From positions 1-13,831 of the forward strand of contig CAZWVA010000067.1 in assembly GCA_964636885.1 (NCBI GenBank): a stretch of DNA of 13,831 nucleotides, given 5' to 3'. Position numbers and translations under genes: made by a program. This DNA comes from CAZWVA01 sp964636885. Its GTDB lineage: Bacteria; Desulfobacterota_D; UBA1144; Nemesobacterales; CSP1-2. Positions 1 through 7,751 of the stretch are shown here, piece by piece. The notes under the pieces are model-generated. The model saw only the letters and a list, made by a program, of their open reading frames with translations, was not told the DNA's origin and did not search any database. The first letter of the stretch is position 1. Each line of letters starts with the position of its first letter.

Positions 1-66
1 TCTCTGGAGGTGCTACTTTACCCTTTTTCCCCTAACACCACTTGTTCGTGCAAGGAAGGTCTTTTG

Positions 67-94
67 TTGAAAGAAGCTTTATTTGCTATATAAT
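67..94 (+). promoter_or_regulatory. sigma70-type promoter of the argBDF operon
   Basis: The -35 element TTGAAA (67-72) and the -10 element TATAAT (89-94) are separated by 16 bp. The -10 is a perfect consensus and the -35 matches 5 of 6 positions. Transcription would start near 101, giving a leader of about 25 nt before argB. I see no ARG-box-like palindrome or attenuator hairpin between the promoter and the start codon, so regulation of the operon is not visible here. The first 66 bases hold no gene that can be supported. Confidence 0.75.
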
Positions 95-126
95 AGTATC
101 CTTTATTTTTAGGCAGACGGCATCGC

Positions 127-1008
127 ATGAAGGAACTGATCAATAAAGCTGAGACCCTGGTTGAGGCCCTTCCTTATATAAGGGAGTTCTACGGGAAGAC
201 CATTGTGGTAAAGTACGGGGGGAGCATAGGGAGGAAGGAACTCAATAACTTTGCCCGTGACATCGTTCTTATGAAGTATGTCGGGATGCACCCTGTGGTC
301 GTTCATGGGGGAGGACCTCAGATCGGGAATCTCCTGGGAAGGCTCGGTATAAAATCCGAGTTTATCGCTGGCCTCAGGGTTACCGATTCGGAAACGATGG
401 AGATAGTGGAGATGGTTCTTGTGGGGAAGGTCAATCAGGAAATAATAGCGGCTATAAACTCACAGGGCGGCAAGGCGGTGGGGGCTACAGGACAGGAGGG
501 GAAGATAATAGCCGCAAGGAAACTAGATATATCCAAGCTCGCCAAGGATAATAATATCGACATTCCGGAGAACGCTGACCTGGGGATGGTAGGGGAGGTG
601 GAGAATGTGAATCCCCATCTGATAAGGGTTCTCGAAGAGGCCGGTTTCATTCCCGTTATCGCTCCTATTGGCTTTGATAGGGAGGGGAAATCTTACAATA
701 TAAATGCCGATCACGTTGCGGGGAAGATCGCTGGGGCCCTTCAGGCGGAGAAGCTCATCATCCTTACGGATGTCCCTGGAATACTGGATGAGGATAAGAA
801 CCTGATCTCCTCGCTTACCGAACTGTCCGCAAGGGACCTGATAAGAAGGGGAGTGATCTCCAGGGGAATGATACCGAAGGTCATGTGTGCGATCGAGGCC
901 CTGCACGAGGGGGTTAATAAGGTTCACATAGTGGATGGAAGGGTGGAGCACGCCCTTATTCTTGAGATATTCACTGACGCTGGGGTCGGGACGGAGATAC
1001 TGCTTTGA
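127..1008 (+). CDS. argB: acetylglutamate kinase (ArgB)
   Basis: ArgB phosphorylates N-acetyl-L-glutamate with ATP, the second step of arginine synthesis, in the cytoplasm. The 293-residue protein is full length and has the amino-acid-kinase fold. Visible are the phosphate-binding KYGG stretch (29-32), the glycine loop VHGGGPQ (59-65), the substrate-binding GLRVTD (82-87), a YNINAD motif (190-195) and the MIPK lysine (K251). About 25 residues precede KYGG and read as an amphipathic helix (roughly 3-22). In this family such an N-terminal helix marks the hexameric, arginine-inhibited form, so feedback inhibition is inferred. It is the first gene of an operon and ends inside the argD start codon. 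Its own Shine-Dalgarno is weak (AGG about 13 nt upstream). Confidence 0.97.
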   Translation: MKELINKAETLVEALPYIREFYGKTIVVKYGGSIGRKELNNFARDIVLMKYVGMHPVVVHGGGPQIGNLLGRLGIKSEFIAGLRVTDSETMEIVEMVLVGKVNQEIIAAINSQGGKAVGATGQEGKIIAARKLDISKLAKDNNIDIPENADLGMVGEVENVNPHLIRVLEEAGFIPVIAPIGFDREGKSYNINADHVAGKIAGALQAEKLIILTDVPGILDEDKNLISSLTELSARDLIRRGVISRGMIPKVMCAIEALHEGVNKVHIVDGRVEHALILEIFTDAGVGTEILL

Positions 1009-2204
1009 ATACGGAAGAGGTAATATCGAAGTTTCAGAGATATCTAGTCCAGAACTACTCCCGTTACCCTGTGGTTCTGGTAAGGGGAGAAGGGTGCTGG
1101 GTTTGGGATATGGATGGTAAGAGGTACCTCGATTTTACCACGGGAATCGCCGTAACGAATCTGGGGCATGGCCATCCCACTATAATAGCCGCCATCGAGG
1201 AACAGGCCAGGAGGTTGATCCACGTCTCTAACCTCTACCACATAGTGCCACAGGTTGAGTTTGCCGAGGTTCTTGTAAAGAACTCCTTTGCTGATAAGGC
1301 GTTCTTCTGTAATAGCGGCGCGGAGGCAAACGAGGGAGCGATAAAGCTTGCAAGGAGATGGGGAGAGGCAAATGGGGAGAGATACAAGATAGTCTCAGCA
1401 CTCGGCTCCTTTCATGGAAGGACCATTGGTGCCCTTAGTGCGACCGGGCATAAGAAGTATCAAAGGGGATTTAAGCCCCTCGTTCCCGGTTTTAAGTTCG
1501 TTCCCTATGGGAGGATAGAGCCCCTAAGAAAGGCGCTCGAAGACGATAGGGTATGTGCGGTGATCCTTGAGCCCATACAGGGAGAAAACGGCGTGGTTCT
1601 GCCACCCGATGATTACCTGCCACAAGTAAGGGAGCTTTGCACACGGAAAAACGTCCTTCTGATCCTCGATGAGATCCAGGTCGGGCTCGGAAGAACAGGA
1701 AGGCTATTTGCCTACGAACACTACGGAATAGAGCCCGATATAATGACGCTTGCAAAGGCCCTAGGTGGAGGAATCCCTTGCGGTGCCGTTTTAGCGAAGG
1801 ATGAGGTTGCAATGTACCTAACCCCTGGGTCTCATGGCTCTACTCTCGGAGGAAACCCGCTTGCCATGCACACAGGCTGTGCAGTCTTAAATACCATTCT
1901 TGGAGACGGGCTTCTCGATAATGCGACCAGAATGGGGAGCTACTTCCTGGATGAACTAAAGGCACTACAAGGACAATACGCCAAGCTGGTAAAAGAGGTA
2001 AGGGGAAAGGGACTTATTCTGGGAATAGAGTTTAGAGACAAGGATAAAGCAAAACGGGTTACCGGAATGTGCCTAGAGAAGGGACTCCTTGTGATTCTCA
2101 CTCAGGAAAAGGTGATAAGGATACTTCCACCTCTTGTTGTTAAACAGGAGGAGATCGACTTTGCCTTAGAAAAATTCCACGAATCTTTGAGAGAGATTTC
2201 CTGA
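1005..2204 (+). CDS. argD: acetylornithine aminotransferase (ArgD)
   Basis: This PLP-dependent class III aminotransferase moves an amino group from glutamate to N-acetylglutamate semialdehyde, giving N-acetylornithine; many family members also serve lysine synthesis. The 399-residue length is normal. Signature parts are the phosphate-binding NSGAEANE (103-110), SFHGRT (135-140), LDEIQ with the cofactor-ring aspartate D222, and the Schiff-base lysine K251 in TLAKALGGG. The start is TTG at 1005, overlapping the argB stop as TTGA; GGAGAT at 993-998 lies 6 nt upstream and supports this start and translational coupling to argB. The reading frame directly abuts argF. Confidence 0.96.
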   Translation: MNTEEVISKFQRYLVQNYSRYPVVLVRGEGCWVWDMDGKRYLDFTTGIAVTNLGHGHPTIIAAIEEQARRLIHVSNLYHIVPQVEFAEVLVKNSFADKAFFCNSGAEANEGAIKLARRWGEANGERYKIVSALGSFHGRTIGALSATGHKKYQRGFKPLVPGFKFVPYGRIEPLRKALEDDRVCAVILEPIQGENGVVLPPDDYLPQVRELCTRKNVLLILDEIQVGLGRTGRLFAYEHYGIEPDIMTLAKALGGGIPCGAVLAKDEVAMYLTPGSHGSTLGGNPLAMHTGCAVLNTILGDGLLDNATRMGSYFLDELKALQGQYAKLVKEVRGKGLILGIEFRDKDKAKRVTGMCLEKGLLVILTQEKVIRILPPLVVKQEEIDFALEKFHESLREIS

Positions 2205-3121
2205 TGCCGAGACATCTTCTTAGCATATTTGATCTCCAGAAAAGAGAGATAGACTCCATTATTAAGAGGGCGTTTAGACTGAAAGCGCTAAAGAAGGGTG
2301 GAAAGAAGACCGGCAGTACGCTTAAGGGCAAGGTAGTGGGGATGGTATTTGAGAAGCCTTCGACCAGAACCAGGGTATCTTTTGAGGTCGCGATAATCGA
2401 TCTGGGTGGGAGTGCGATCTATCTGAGCCCAGGCGATATGCAGCTTGGGCGTGGTGAAACCATTGCCGACACGGCAAGGGTTCTTTCCTCTTATCTCGAC
2501 GGAGTAGTGATAAGGACCTACGGTCAGGAGAAGATAGAGGAATTCGCTAGACATTCGTCCGTACCCGTGATAAACGCTCTGACCGATCTTGAGCACCCTT
2601 GTCAGATTATCTCGGATCTCTTCACCATAAAGGAGAAGGGATTAGATATCGAAAAAATAAAACTCGCCTATATTGGTGATGGGAATAACATCGCCAATTC
2701 CCTAATCGGTGCCGCGGCCATATACGGTTTTAATCTGATTATGGCTACTCCGAAAGGATACGAGCCTAACGAGGGTGTACTGAGACGGGCAAGGGATTAC
2801 AAGAGGGGAAGGATAGAGGTTGTAAGTGACCCAAAGGAGGCGGCTAAGAACGCGGATGTGCTTTACACAGACGTTTGGGTTAGCATGGGACAGGAAGAAG
2901 AGACGGGTAAAAGACTCAGGACCTTTAAGCCCTACCAGTTAAACGGTAGACTCCTCTCCCATGCAAAGCCGGATGTCCTTATAATGCATTGCCTCCCAGC
3001 GCATAGAGGCGAGGAGATTACCAATGATGTAGTCGACGGGCCGAATTCGATCGTATTCGATCAGGCGGAAAACAGGCTCCACGTTGGAAAGGCGATACTC
3101 GAGATGTTTATAGGCATATAG
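2204..3121 (+). CDS. argF: ornithine carbamoyltransferase (ArgF)
   Basis: ArgF joins carbamoyl phosphate to ornithine to make citrulline. The 305-residue protein carries all the family hallmarks: carbamoyl-phosphate loop STRTR (53-57), HPCQ (131-134), the ornithine-binding DVWVSMG (223-229) and the catalytic cysteine motif HCLP (262-265). The SMG loop and the HCLP cysteine favour an ornithine enzyme over an aspartate carbamoyltransferase. It overlaps argD by one base (TGATG), so it is probably translated by coupling; only a weak purine-rich GAGAGA precedes it. argC, argJ, argG and argH are not in the window. It converges with uvrC 36 bp downstream, and no strong terminator is visible between them. 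Confidence 0.96.
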   Translation: MPRHLLSIFDLQKREIDSIIKRAFRLKALKKGGKKTGSTLKGKVVGMVFEKPSTRTRVSFEVAIIDLGGSAIYLSPGDMQLGRGETIADTARVLSSYLDGVVIRTYGQEKIEEFARHSSVPVINALTDLEHPCQIISDLFTIKEKGLDIEKIKLAYIGDGNNIANSLIGAAAIYGFNLIMATPKGYEPNEGVLRRARDYKRGRIEVVSDPKEAAKNADVLYTDVWVSMGQEEETGKRLRTFKPYQLNGRLLSHAKPDVLIMHCLPAHRGEEITNDVVDGPNSIVFDQAENRLHVGKAILEMFIGI

Positions 3122-3157
3122 GGTTTCCGTTTAGTGATTCGATTTGCGATGCGCTAT

Positions 3158-5038
3158 CTATGAATCGCCGAGATACCGCTTTACCCCCTCTGCTACTCCC
3201 CTATTCATTCCTGGGATAGACGAGATGTCTTCGATCGAGGCTTCCTTTATGGCCGATACGGTGCCAAAACGTCTAAGAAGGTTTGCCTTCCGCTTCTTGC
3301 CGACCCCTGGAATAGAGTCCAACTCCGACTCAAGGGCCTTTTTGTCCCTGAGTTTTTTGTGATATGTTATGGCAAACCGATGGGCTTCGTCACGGATCCT
3401 CATTAGGAATAGGAGTTCCTGAGAGTTCTTAGAGAGGGATAAGGGATTTTTCCTCTTAGGGATGTAAACCCTGTCTATTCCCTCTTCTGCTTCCGTTTCT
3501 TGTGTGTGGGGCCGTACACTGCTACGTCCAAGATACCTTCCCTCTCTCCCCTTGGCTATTGAGGCCAGGTCAACATCGCCTAAGAGCCCCAGTTCCCTTA
3601 TAACCTCATGGGCTATGTTTAGCTGTCCCTTCCCCCCGTCAACCAGGATAAGGTCTGGTAGTTCCCAGCCCTCCTGTCCGGCTCTTTTGAACCTTCTTGA
3701 GAGCACTTCGTACATCATGGCGTAGTCATTTGCACCGGAGACCGTCTTGATCCTGAACCTCTTGTATCTCTTCTTTGCGGGTCTTCCGTTCTCGAACCTG
3801 ACCATTGATGCTACGGCAAGGTCTCCTTGTATATTCGATATATCGAAACACTCTATACTTATGGGTGGCTTAGAAAGGGAGAGGGCCTCCCTTACCCTTT
3901 GAATCAGATAAAGCCCACTTTGATCCTCGGCTGACCTTCTCTTGAATCCCTCCTCTGCGTTTCTCCTCGCAAGCTCTATCAATCTCACCCTCGCTCCGCG
4001 TTTTGGAACGGTGATCCTCACCCTCTTACCCTGCTTTTCGGAAAGCCATTCTGATAGAACCTCCAGTCCCTCAAAACGGATTGGTACGAGTATCTCATCT
4101 GGGATGGGTCTGCCGTTACCGTAGAACCGCTCAAGGAATTCCATGAGTATCTCCTCGTCTTCCCATTTTACGTTATCCAAAGGGTACTCGGCCTTGTCAA
4201 TAATCGCTCCCCCTCTCGAAAACAGGACCACGAACTCCATCCTTTCTCCCTCTCTATGGAATCCCACTACATCCTTGTCTTTAAGGGTTGCCGAGATAAG
4301 TCCTTCGACATCGAGGTTCTTCTCAAGGAGCCTAATCTGGTCCCTGTAGAGAGCGGCGTCCTCGTATCTCATCTCCTCAGAGGCCCTGTTCATGTTCCTG
4401 CGGAGCATGCTTATTATTTCCTTCCTCTTCCCCTTGAGAAACATCCTTGTTTGCTCGACGACCTCTCTGTATCTATCCTCTTTGACCTTTCCGGCGCAGG
4501 GGCCGAGGCAGAGTTTCATGTAGTAGTTTAGACAGGGTCTTTGGGAGTGACGTTTGAATTTCTCGTCTGTGCAATCCCTAAGGGGAAAGATCTTATGTAT
4601 GAGCCTCTTTGTCCGCCTTAGTGCCTCTCCCGAGGCGAAGGGGCCGAAGTACAATGCCCCGTCCTTCAGGATCCGTCTCGTGTAAGTAAGCCTTGGGAAC
4701 CTCTCTTTGGTATCCAGTCTTAAGGAAGCATAGTTCTTATCGTCCTTTAGAAGTATATTGTACTTTGGCTTGTGTTTCTTTATCAGGGCGTTTTCTAGTA
4801 TCAGCGCTTCACGCTCGTTCTGGGTTACGAAGTAATCCAGGTCGCTGGTTTCCTTAAGGAGATACGGGATCTGAGGTCTCTGATCCCCTCCCCCGCCCTG
4901 GTTGAAATATGAGCGCACACGGCTTTTCAGGTTTTTGGCCTTACCTATGTAGATCGCCCTTCCGTTTGAGTCCTTCATGAGATATACGCCCGTAGAGGCG
5001 GGAAGGCTCTTTAATACCTCTTCCTTTATCAGGCTCAT
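3158..5038 (-). CDS. uvrC: UvrABC excinuclease subunit C (UvrC)
   Basis: UvrC makes the two incisions of nucleotide excision repair once UvrB is loaded at a lesion. All domains are present in the 626 residues: the GIY-YIG nuclease for the 3' cut (GVY at 17-19, YIGKAKNLKSR at 30-40), a four-cysteine region C156/C169/C177/C181 that corresponds to the reported Fe-S-binding motif of UvrC, a UVR helical pair that contacts UvrB (about 203-238), the RNase-H-like nuclease for the 5' cut with acidic residues D399, D438 and D467 and H553, and a helix-hairpin-helix pair at the C-terminus (575-622, IPGVGKKR and IPGM). No clear Shine-Dalgarno precedes the ATG. A TATAAA sits only 10 nt upstream, but without a good -35. 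The gene stands alone. Confidence 0.97.
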   Translation of the reverse strand: MSLIKEEVLKSLPASTGVYLMKDSNGRAIYIGKAKNLKSRVRSYFNQGGGGDQRPQIPYLLKETSDLDYFVTQNEREALILENALIKKHKPKYNILLKDDKNYASLRLDTKERFPRLTYTRRILKDGALYFGPFASGEALRRTKRLIHKIFPLRDCTDEKFKRHSQRPCLNYYMKLCLGPCAGKVKEDRYREVVEQTRMFLKGKRKEIISMLRRNMNRASEEMRYEDAALYRDQIRLLEKNLDVEGLISATLKDKDVVGFHREGERMEFVVLFSRGGAIIDKAEYPLDNVKWEDEEILMEFLERFYGNGRPIPDEILVPIRFEGLEVLSEWLSEKQGKRVRITVPKRGARVRLIELARRNAEEGFKRRSAEDQSGLYLIQRVREALSLSKPPISIECFDISNIQGDLAVASMVRFENGRPAKKRYKRFRIKTVSGANDYAMMYEVLSRRFKRAGQEGWELPDLILVDGGKGQLNIAHEVIRELGLLGDVDLASIAKGREGRYLGRSSVRPHTQETEAEEGIDRVYIPKRKNPLSLSKNSQELLFLMRIRDEAHRFAITYHKKLRDKKALESELDSIPGVGKKRKANLLRRFGTVSAIKEASIEDISSIPGMNRGVAEGVKRYLGDS

Positions 5039-5186
5039 AGAGGATATTTTATACGATTCGTTAGGAAATTGGATCTAGGTATGAGGTACTACTTTACGGA
5101 TCCTGTTAATTAAGGCGCCTCCTGAGACCCTTTGTAATACCCTTTTCTACATTCGTGTAAACCGAGGCGTATCCTATGGTCTTTAA

Positions 5187-5453
5187 TCAGTAATCCTCAT
5201 CTATGCTTATCCTCGTTTGATAGTCTATGTCAAAAGCCCCCCTCACGGGCTTCGAGTCAAGAACCCAGTAGCCACCCTTTATGAAGATGTTTAGGAGTGC
5301 AATCGGCGGTCTTGAAACGAGGCTTATGAGTTTAAAGGGGTGGATCGCATCGGCCGGGTCGTATACGGTTATCTCCTGTTCCCCCGGCCCCTGGGCAAAG
5401 GCGGTGGAGGCAAAGATCAGGATTCCTAATAGAAGGGTGTAAAAGACTCTCAT
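5187..5453 (-). CDS. small exported protein of unknown function
   Basis: I do not recognise this family. The frame is open from an ATG at 5462, but AAGGAGG directly abuts that codon. It lies 9 nt before the second in-frame ATG at 5453, so the shorter 88-residue form is preferred. The N-terminus is a clear signal peptide: a short basic start, a hydrophobic core (TLLLGILIFA) and an AFA-Q type cleavage site after about residue 20. The mature part is about 68 residues, with an HPFKLISL stretch, a hydrophobic patch around PIALLNIFIKGGYWVL and an acidic tail. There is no lipobox cysteine, so a soluble or peripheral envelope protein is inferred. It has its own strong promoter. Confidence 0.72.
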   Translation of the reverse strand: MRVFYTLLLGILIFASTAFAQGPGEQEITVYDPADAIHPFKLISLVSRPPIALLNIFIKGGYWVLDSKPVRGAFDIDYQTRISIDEDY

Positions 5454-5488
5454 TGTTCTCATCCTCCTTGGGCGTTACGCATATCACA

Positions 5489-5517
5489 ATTATAATAACT
5501 CAAGTTACTAAGGTCAA
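5489..5517 (-). promoter_or_regulatory. near-consensus promoter of the small exported protein
   Basis: On the minus strand TTGACC (5517-5512) and TATAAT (5494-5489) are separated by exactly 17 bp, an almost perfect sigma70-type promoter. The start site would lie near 5482, giving a short leader that contains AAGGAGG before the ATG at 5453. The spacing to a gene with a clear signal peptide supports both calls. Confidence 0.72.
5493..5510. promoter_or_regulatory. imperfect 18-bp palindrome, candidate operator
   Basis: TAATAACT-CA-AGTTACTA forms two 8-bp half sites around a 2-bp centre, with 7 of 8 positions paired (mismatch at 5495/5508). It fills the spacer and overlaps the -10 of the minus-strand promoter, where a dimeric repressor would block RNA polymerase. 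The binding protein is unknown. The region is AT-rich, so a chance palindrome is possible. Confidence 0.35.
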
Positions 5518-5530
5518 ACAAAGTCCACAG

Positions 5531-5560
5531 TTGACATCCCTCTAGGGTCTTTGCTAAATT
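5531..5560 (+). promoter_or_regulatory. possible promoter of the 183-residue protein gene
   Basis: A perfect TTGACA (5531-5536) is followed after 18 bp by TAAATT (5555-5560), a 4 of 6 match to the -10 consensus. A perfect TATAAT lies at 5567-5572 but is 30 bp from the TTGACA and has no good -35 of its own. The true -10 is therefore uncertain, although a promoter somewhere in 5531-5572 is likely. Confidence 0.42.
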
Positions 5561-5603
5561 TAATATTATAATTATCTGTAAATCCAGGGAGGATTGAAGA
5601 AAC

Positions 5604-6155
5604 ATGAAGGTCGAGAGAATGAATCTTGCCTCCTTAAGGGCGTTTTTTGGAAAGCTCGTAAAGATGAGCTTTTACGATCTCGGAAAGGAAAAGGACACCC
5701 GAATTGCCACCTATCTAACTGACGTACTTGCCGATTTTGCTCATGCCGAGAGGCTCTACAGGATAAGGGATGCCGAGGGCAAGAGTCTGGAAACGGTTGT
5801 CGAGATGGTTCTCGAGACCCAAAGCGGCTCCCATGAGGATATTGAGGTGGAAAGGGAGATGAGAAAGTATATAGGGGATTTTACCCTGTTTATGACCGGT
5901 ATCTTCAGGGATTACGTATCTAAAGGATCGTATCTTCGCTACTATATAAACGAAGGAACCAAGTCGTATTTTCTAGTCTCGAGGTTTGATATCGAGTCGG
6001 GAAAAGGAGATCCGATCATGTTTATCAAGCTCTCCCAGGGGTTTGAGTTCTACTCGGGTGCCTTAGACTATATGAGGAGGGTTTATTTTCAGACCGGGGC
6101 ATCGGGAGATCCTTTTTCCGACTTTGTGTATCAGATTTCAAATATAAAGCACTAA
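5604..6155 (+). CDS. conserved-looking protein of unknown function
   Basis: I do not recognise this 183-residue protein. It has no signal peptide, membrane segment or nucleotide-binding motif, so it is probably cytoplasmic. It is highly charged and mostly helical in appearance in the first 110 residues, followed by a more strand-like part (SYFLVSRFDI at 121-130, DPIMFIKLSQGFEFYSG at 136-152) and an aromatic C-terminus. AGGGAGGA at 5586-5593 lies 10 nt before the ATG, which fixes the start and supports expression. Codon use matches its neighbours. It is a single-gene unit that converges with the SPOR gene, 7 bp away, so neighbours give no hint of its job. Confidence 0.78.
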   Translation: MKVERMNLASLRAFFGKLVKMSFYDLGKEKDTRIATYLTDVLADFAHAERLYRIRDAEGKSLETVVEMVLETQSGSHEDIEVEREMRKYIGDFTLFMTGIFRDYVSKGSYLRYYINEGTKSYFLVSRFDIESGKGDPIMFIKLSQGFEFYSGALDYMRRVYFQTGASGDPFSDFVYQISNIKH

Positions 6156-6162
6156 GGTATCC

Positions 6163-6618
6163 CTATTTAATCTGGACCACACGGGCTTTCATCTCCTCCT
6201 TTGCCTCAAAATTCCTTCCGGAGCTTATCGCCTCTTCCCTCGATGTCCAGAGTCCTAGTCCTACCGTGTATAAAACCCCACCCGTACCCTCGGTGGTTTT
6301 TATGTATGGGAAGTAGCCACGCGTATTTAAGGTGTCTAGGAGGCCGAGCGCACTTTCGGGATCGTGAAAGACCGCAATCTCCAGGGAATAGATGTTTCTC
6401 TCAATCTCGTTTTTCTCTTTCGATGGTCTTTCCACTGTGGTTTCGTTTCGAGAGAGGGGTTCGGGTTTTCTGATTCCGAAACCCGACAGTATTTTGGGAG
6501 GGAGGGCGTCTATAACCCTTGGGCTCAAGTAAACCCCCAGAATAAAGCCAAGAAGGAGCATAATTAAGCCGAATGTCGTTCTATTCCCTCTTCTGTTACT
6601 CTTTCTATGAGAAGCCAT
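6163..6618 (-). CDS. membrane-anchored SPOR domain protein
   Basis: This 151-residue protein has a basic cytoplasmic start (SHRKSNRRGNR), one transmembrane segment at about 16-33, a charged linker, and a C-terminal SPOR-like domain at about 77-150. The domain shows the expected pattern: YSLEIAVFHDPESA at its first strand and helix, a TVGLGLWTSREEA segment in the second repeat, and a final VVQI strand. SPOR domains bind denuded glycan strands of peptidoglycan at division sites (family knowledge), so a role in the cell envelope or division is inferred. AAAGGG precedes the ATG by a few bases. It is the last gene of a minus-strand cluster, 21 bp after the LLM oxidoreductase, which has no obvious link to cell-wall biology. 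Confidence 0.78.
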   Translation of the reverse strand: MASHRKSNRRGNRTTFGLIMLLLGFILGVYLSPRVIDALPPKILSGFGIRKPEPLSRNETTVERPSKEKNEIERNIYSLEIAVFHDPESALGLLDTLNTRGYFPYIKTTEGTGGVLYTVGLGLWTSREEAISSGRNFEAKEEMKARVVQIK

Positions 6619-6639
6619 GGACGCCCTTTCTATTCCGGA

Positions 6640-7695
6640 TTAACCACCGCCCCGAAAATAGGGCAGGATCTCCTTTGAGAGAATCCTGAGCGATTTCTTT
6701 CGGTCTGGGCTAAAGTCCCTAAATATGAAGTGATCTACCCCGGCCTCTATGTACTCTTCTATCCTCTTTATCACATCCCGTTTTGATCCTGCTATTACAA
6801 AGTCGAGAACGATCTCTCTCGAATAGTATTTTGCTCCCATCTCTCTGAATTTCCTGAGCATCTCCGAATCGTTGGGCATGATCCTTGTATACTGGAGCCC
6901 CTTGTATTCATCGGCGATCTCTACGTTATAGCCGGCCTCTCCGAGGAGTTCAGGCCAGATAAGGGCGTGTTTTATCGGCTCAAGTGTCTTATAGGCCTCA
7001 TCCTCGTTTCGAGCGATTGAAACGAATATATATATACACCTTTCTATTTGATCCTGTGCCCGCCGTCTCGATCTAATCCCTTCTTCAACCACTCTTGATT
7101 TCTCGGCAAATAGCCTTGCCGGCATAGCGTTTGTAACCCAACCATCCCCGTATTCCCCTGCGATTCTAAGCGCCCTTGGGGCCGTAGCGGCTATGTATAT
7201 GGGAATCCCGTTCTCTTTTACGGGTTTTATTCTCAACTCAGCCCCGGAAAGCCTGTAGAACTCCCCCTCAAAATCCACTGGTTCCCCTTTCCAGAGGGCG
7301 CGCATGATCTCTACGGATTCTACAACGCGCTTAAGGGGTTTATCCCATCTTATTCCGTAGGGATCGAGGTTCATTTTCTCTCCATATCCGACACAGACAA
7401 AGATCCTACCTCTCGATATGTGATCTACGGTGGCGAGGCGATGGGCGAAGATCGCTGGATGAATCCGGTGGGCATCCCCTATGGTTCCCATATGGATCCT
7501 TTTTGTTTTAGTGGATGCGGCGGTTATAACTGACCAGACCTCTGGTGTTATCGCCTTTGCCATGAATACCACATGGTCTGGAAACCAAACCGTATCGAAA
7601 CCGTCCCTTTCGTAGAGCCTTGTCTGTTTGATTAGGTTGTCGGTTGATTCACCGGGTACAGAACCCGTGATTCCGAACTTTAGTTTTCTTCCCAT
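6640..7695 (-). CDS. LLM-class (luciferase-like) flavin or F420-dependent oxidoreductase
   Basis: This 351-residue TIM-barrel protein belongs to the luciferase-like monooxygenase superfamily. Evidence includes KFGI at the first strand, GFDTVWFPDH (32-41), a TIGDAHRIHPAIFAHRLATV block (71-90) with DHISRGR (91-97) that matches the family's conserved segment, GIPIYIAATAPRAL (163-176) and GEYGDGWVT (180-188). The pattern resembles methylenetetrahydromethanopterin-reductase-like, F420-dependent members, but cofactor and substrate cannot be read from sequence. The frame is open from 7791, but the first 32 codons look unlike the family. GGAGG sits 8 nt before the ATG at 7695, which begins the conserved protein, so that start is used. 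It probably shares a transcript with the SPOR gene downstream and the SCP2 gene upstream. Confidence 0.88.
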   Translation of the reverse strand: MGRKLKFGITGSVPGESTDNLIKQTRLYERDGFDTVWFPDHVVFMAKAITPEVWSVITAASTKTKRIHMGTIGDAHRIHPAIFAHRLATVDHISRGRIFVCVGYGEKMNLDPYGIRWDKPLKRVVESVEIMRALWKGEPVDFEGEFYRLSGAELRIKPVKENGIPIYIAATAPRALRIAGEYGDGWVTNAMPARLFAEKSRVVEEGIRSRRRAQDQIERCIYIFVSIARNEDEAYKTLEPIKHALIWPELLGEAGYNVEIADEYKGLQYTRIMPNDSEMLRKFREMGAKYYSREIVLDFVIAGSKRDVIKRIEEYIEAGVDHFIFRDFSPDRKKSLRILSKEILPYFRGGG

Positions 7696-7751
7696 CTCCA
7701 TCGCCTCCGTTTTTCTCAGAACCGACTCCATCATACCGGGCTCCCTTAATC

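Noticed and set aside
1..93. A short frame open from the first base to 93, possibly the end of an upstream gene.
   Set aside because: It is 30 codons long, runs through the argB promoter and shows no recognisable protein sequence.
3134..3168. Stem of 7 bp (with one G-U) and a 21-nt loop between argF and uvrC, as a possible terminator.
   Set aside because: The stem is weak, the loop is long, it runs into the uvrC coding end, and no T run follows on either strand.
3942..4531. Plus-strand open frames opposite uvrC, thiC and the hybrid kinase.
   Set aside because: They are shadows of conserved genes on the other strand, with no ribosome binding sites and unnatural composition.
5041..5053. TATAAA just upstream of uvrC as a promoter for a leaderless uvrC mRNA.
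   Set aside because: No acceptable -35 hexamer lies at 15 to 19 bp, and the region is simply AT-rich; too weak to list.
7..5097. A near-identical 15-nt string (GAGGTRCTACTTTAC) at 7-21 and 5083-5097, both in non-coding DNA.
   Set aside because: A 14 of 15 match between two places is expected a few times by chance in a window of this size, and the flanks do not align.
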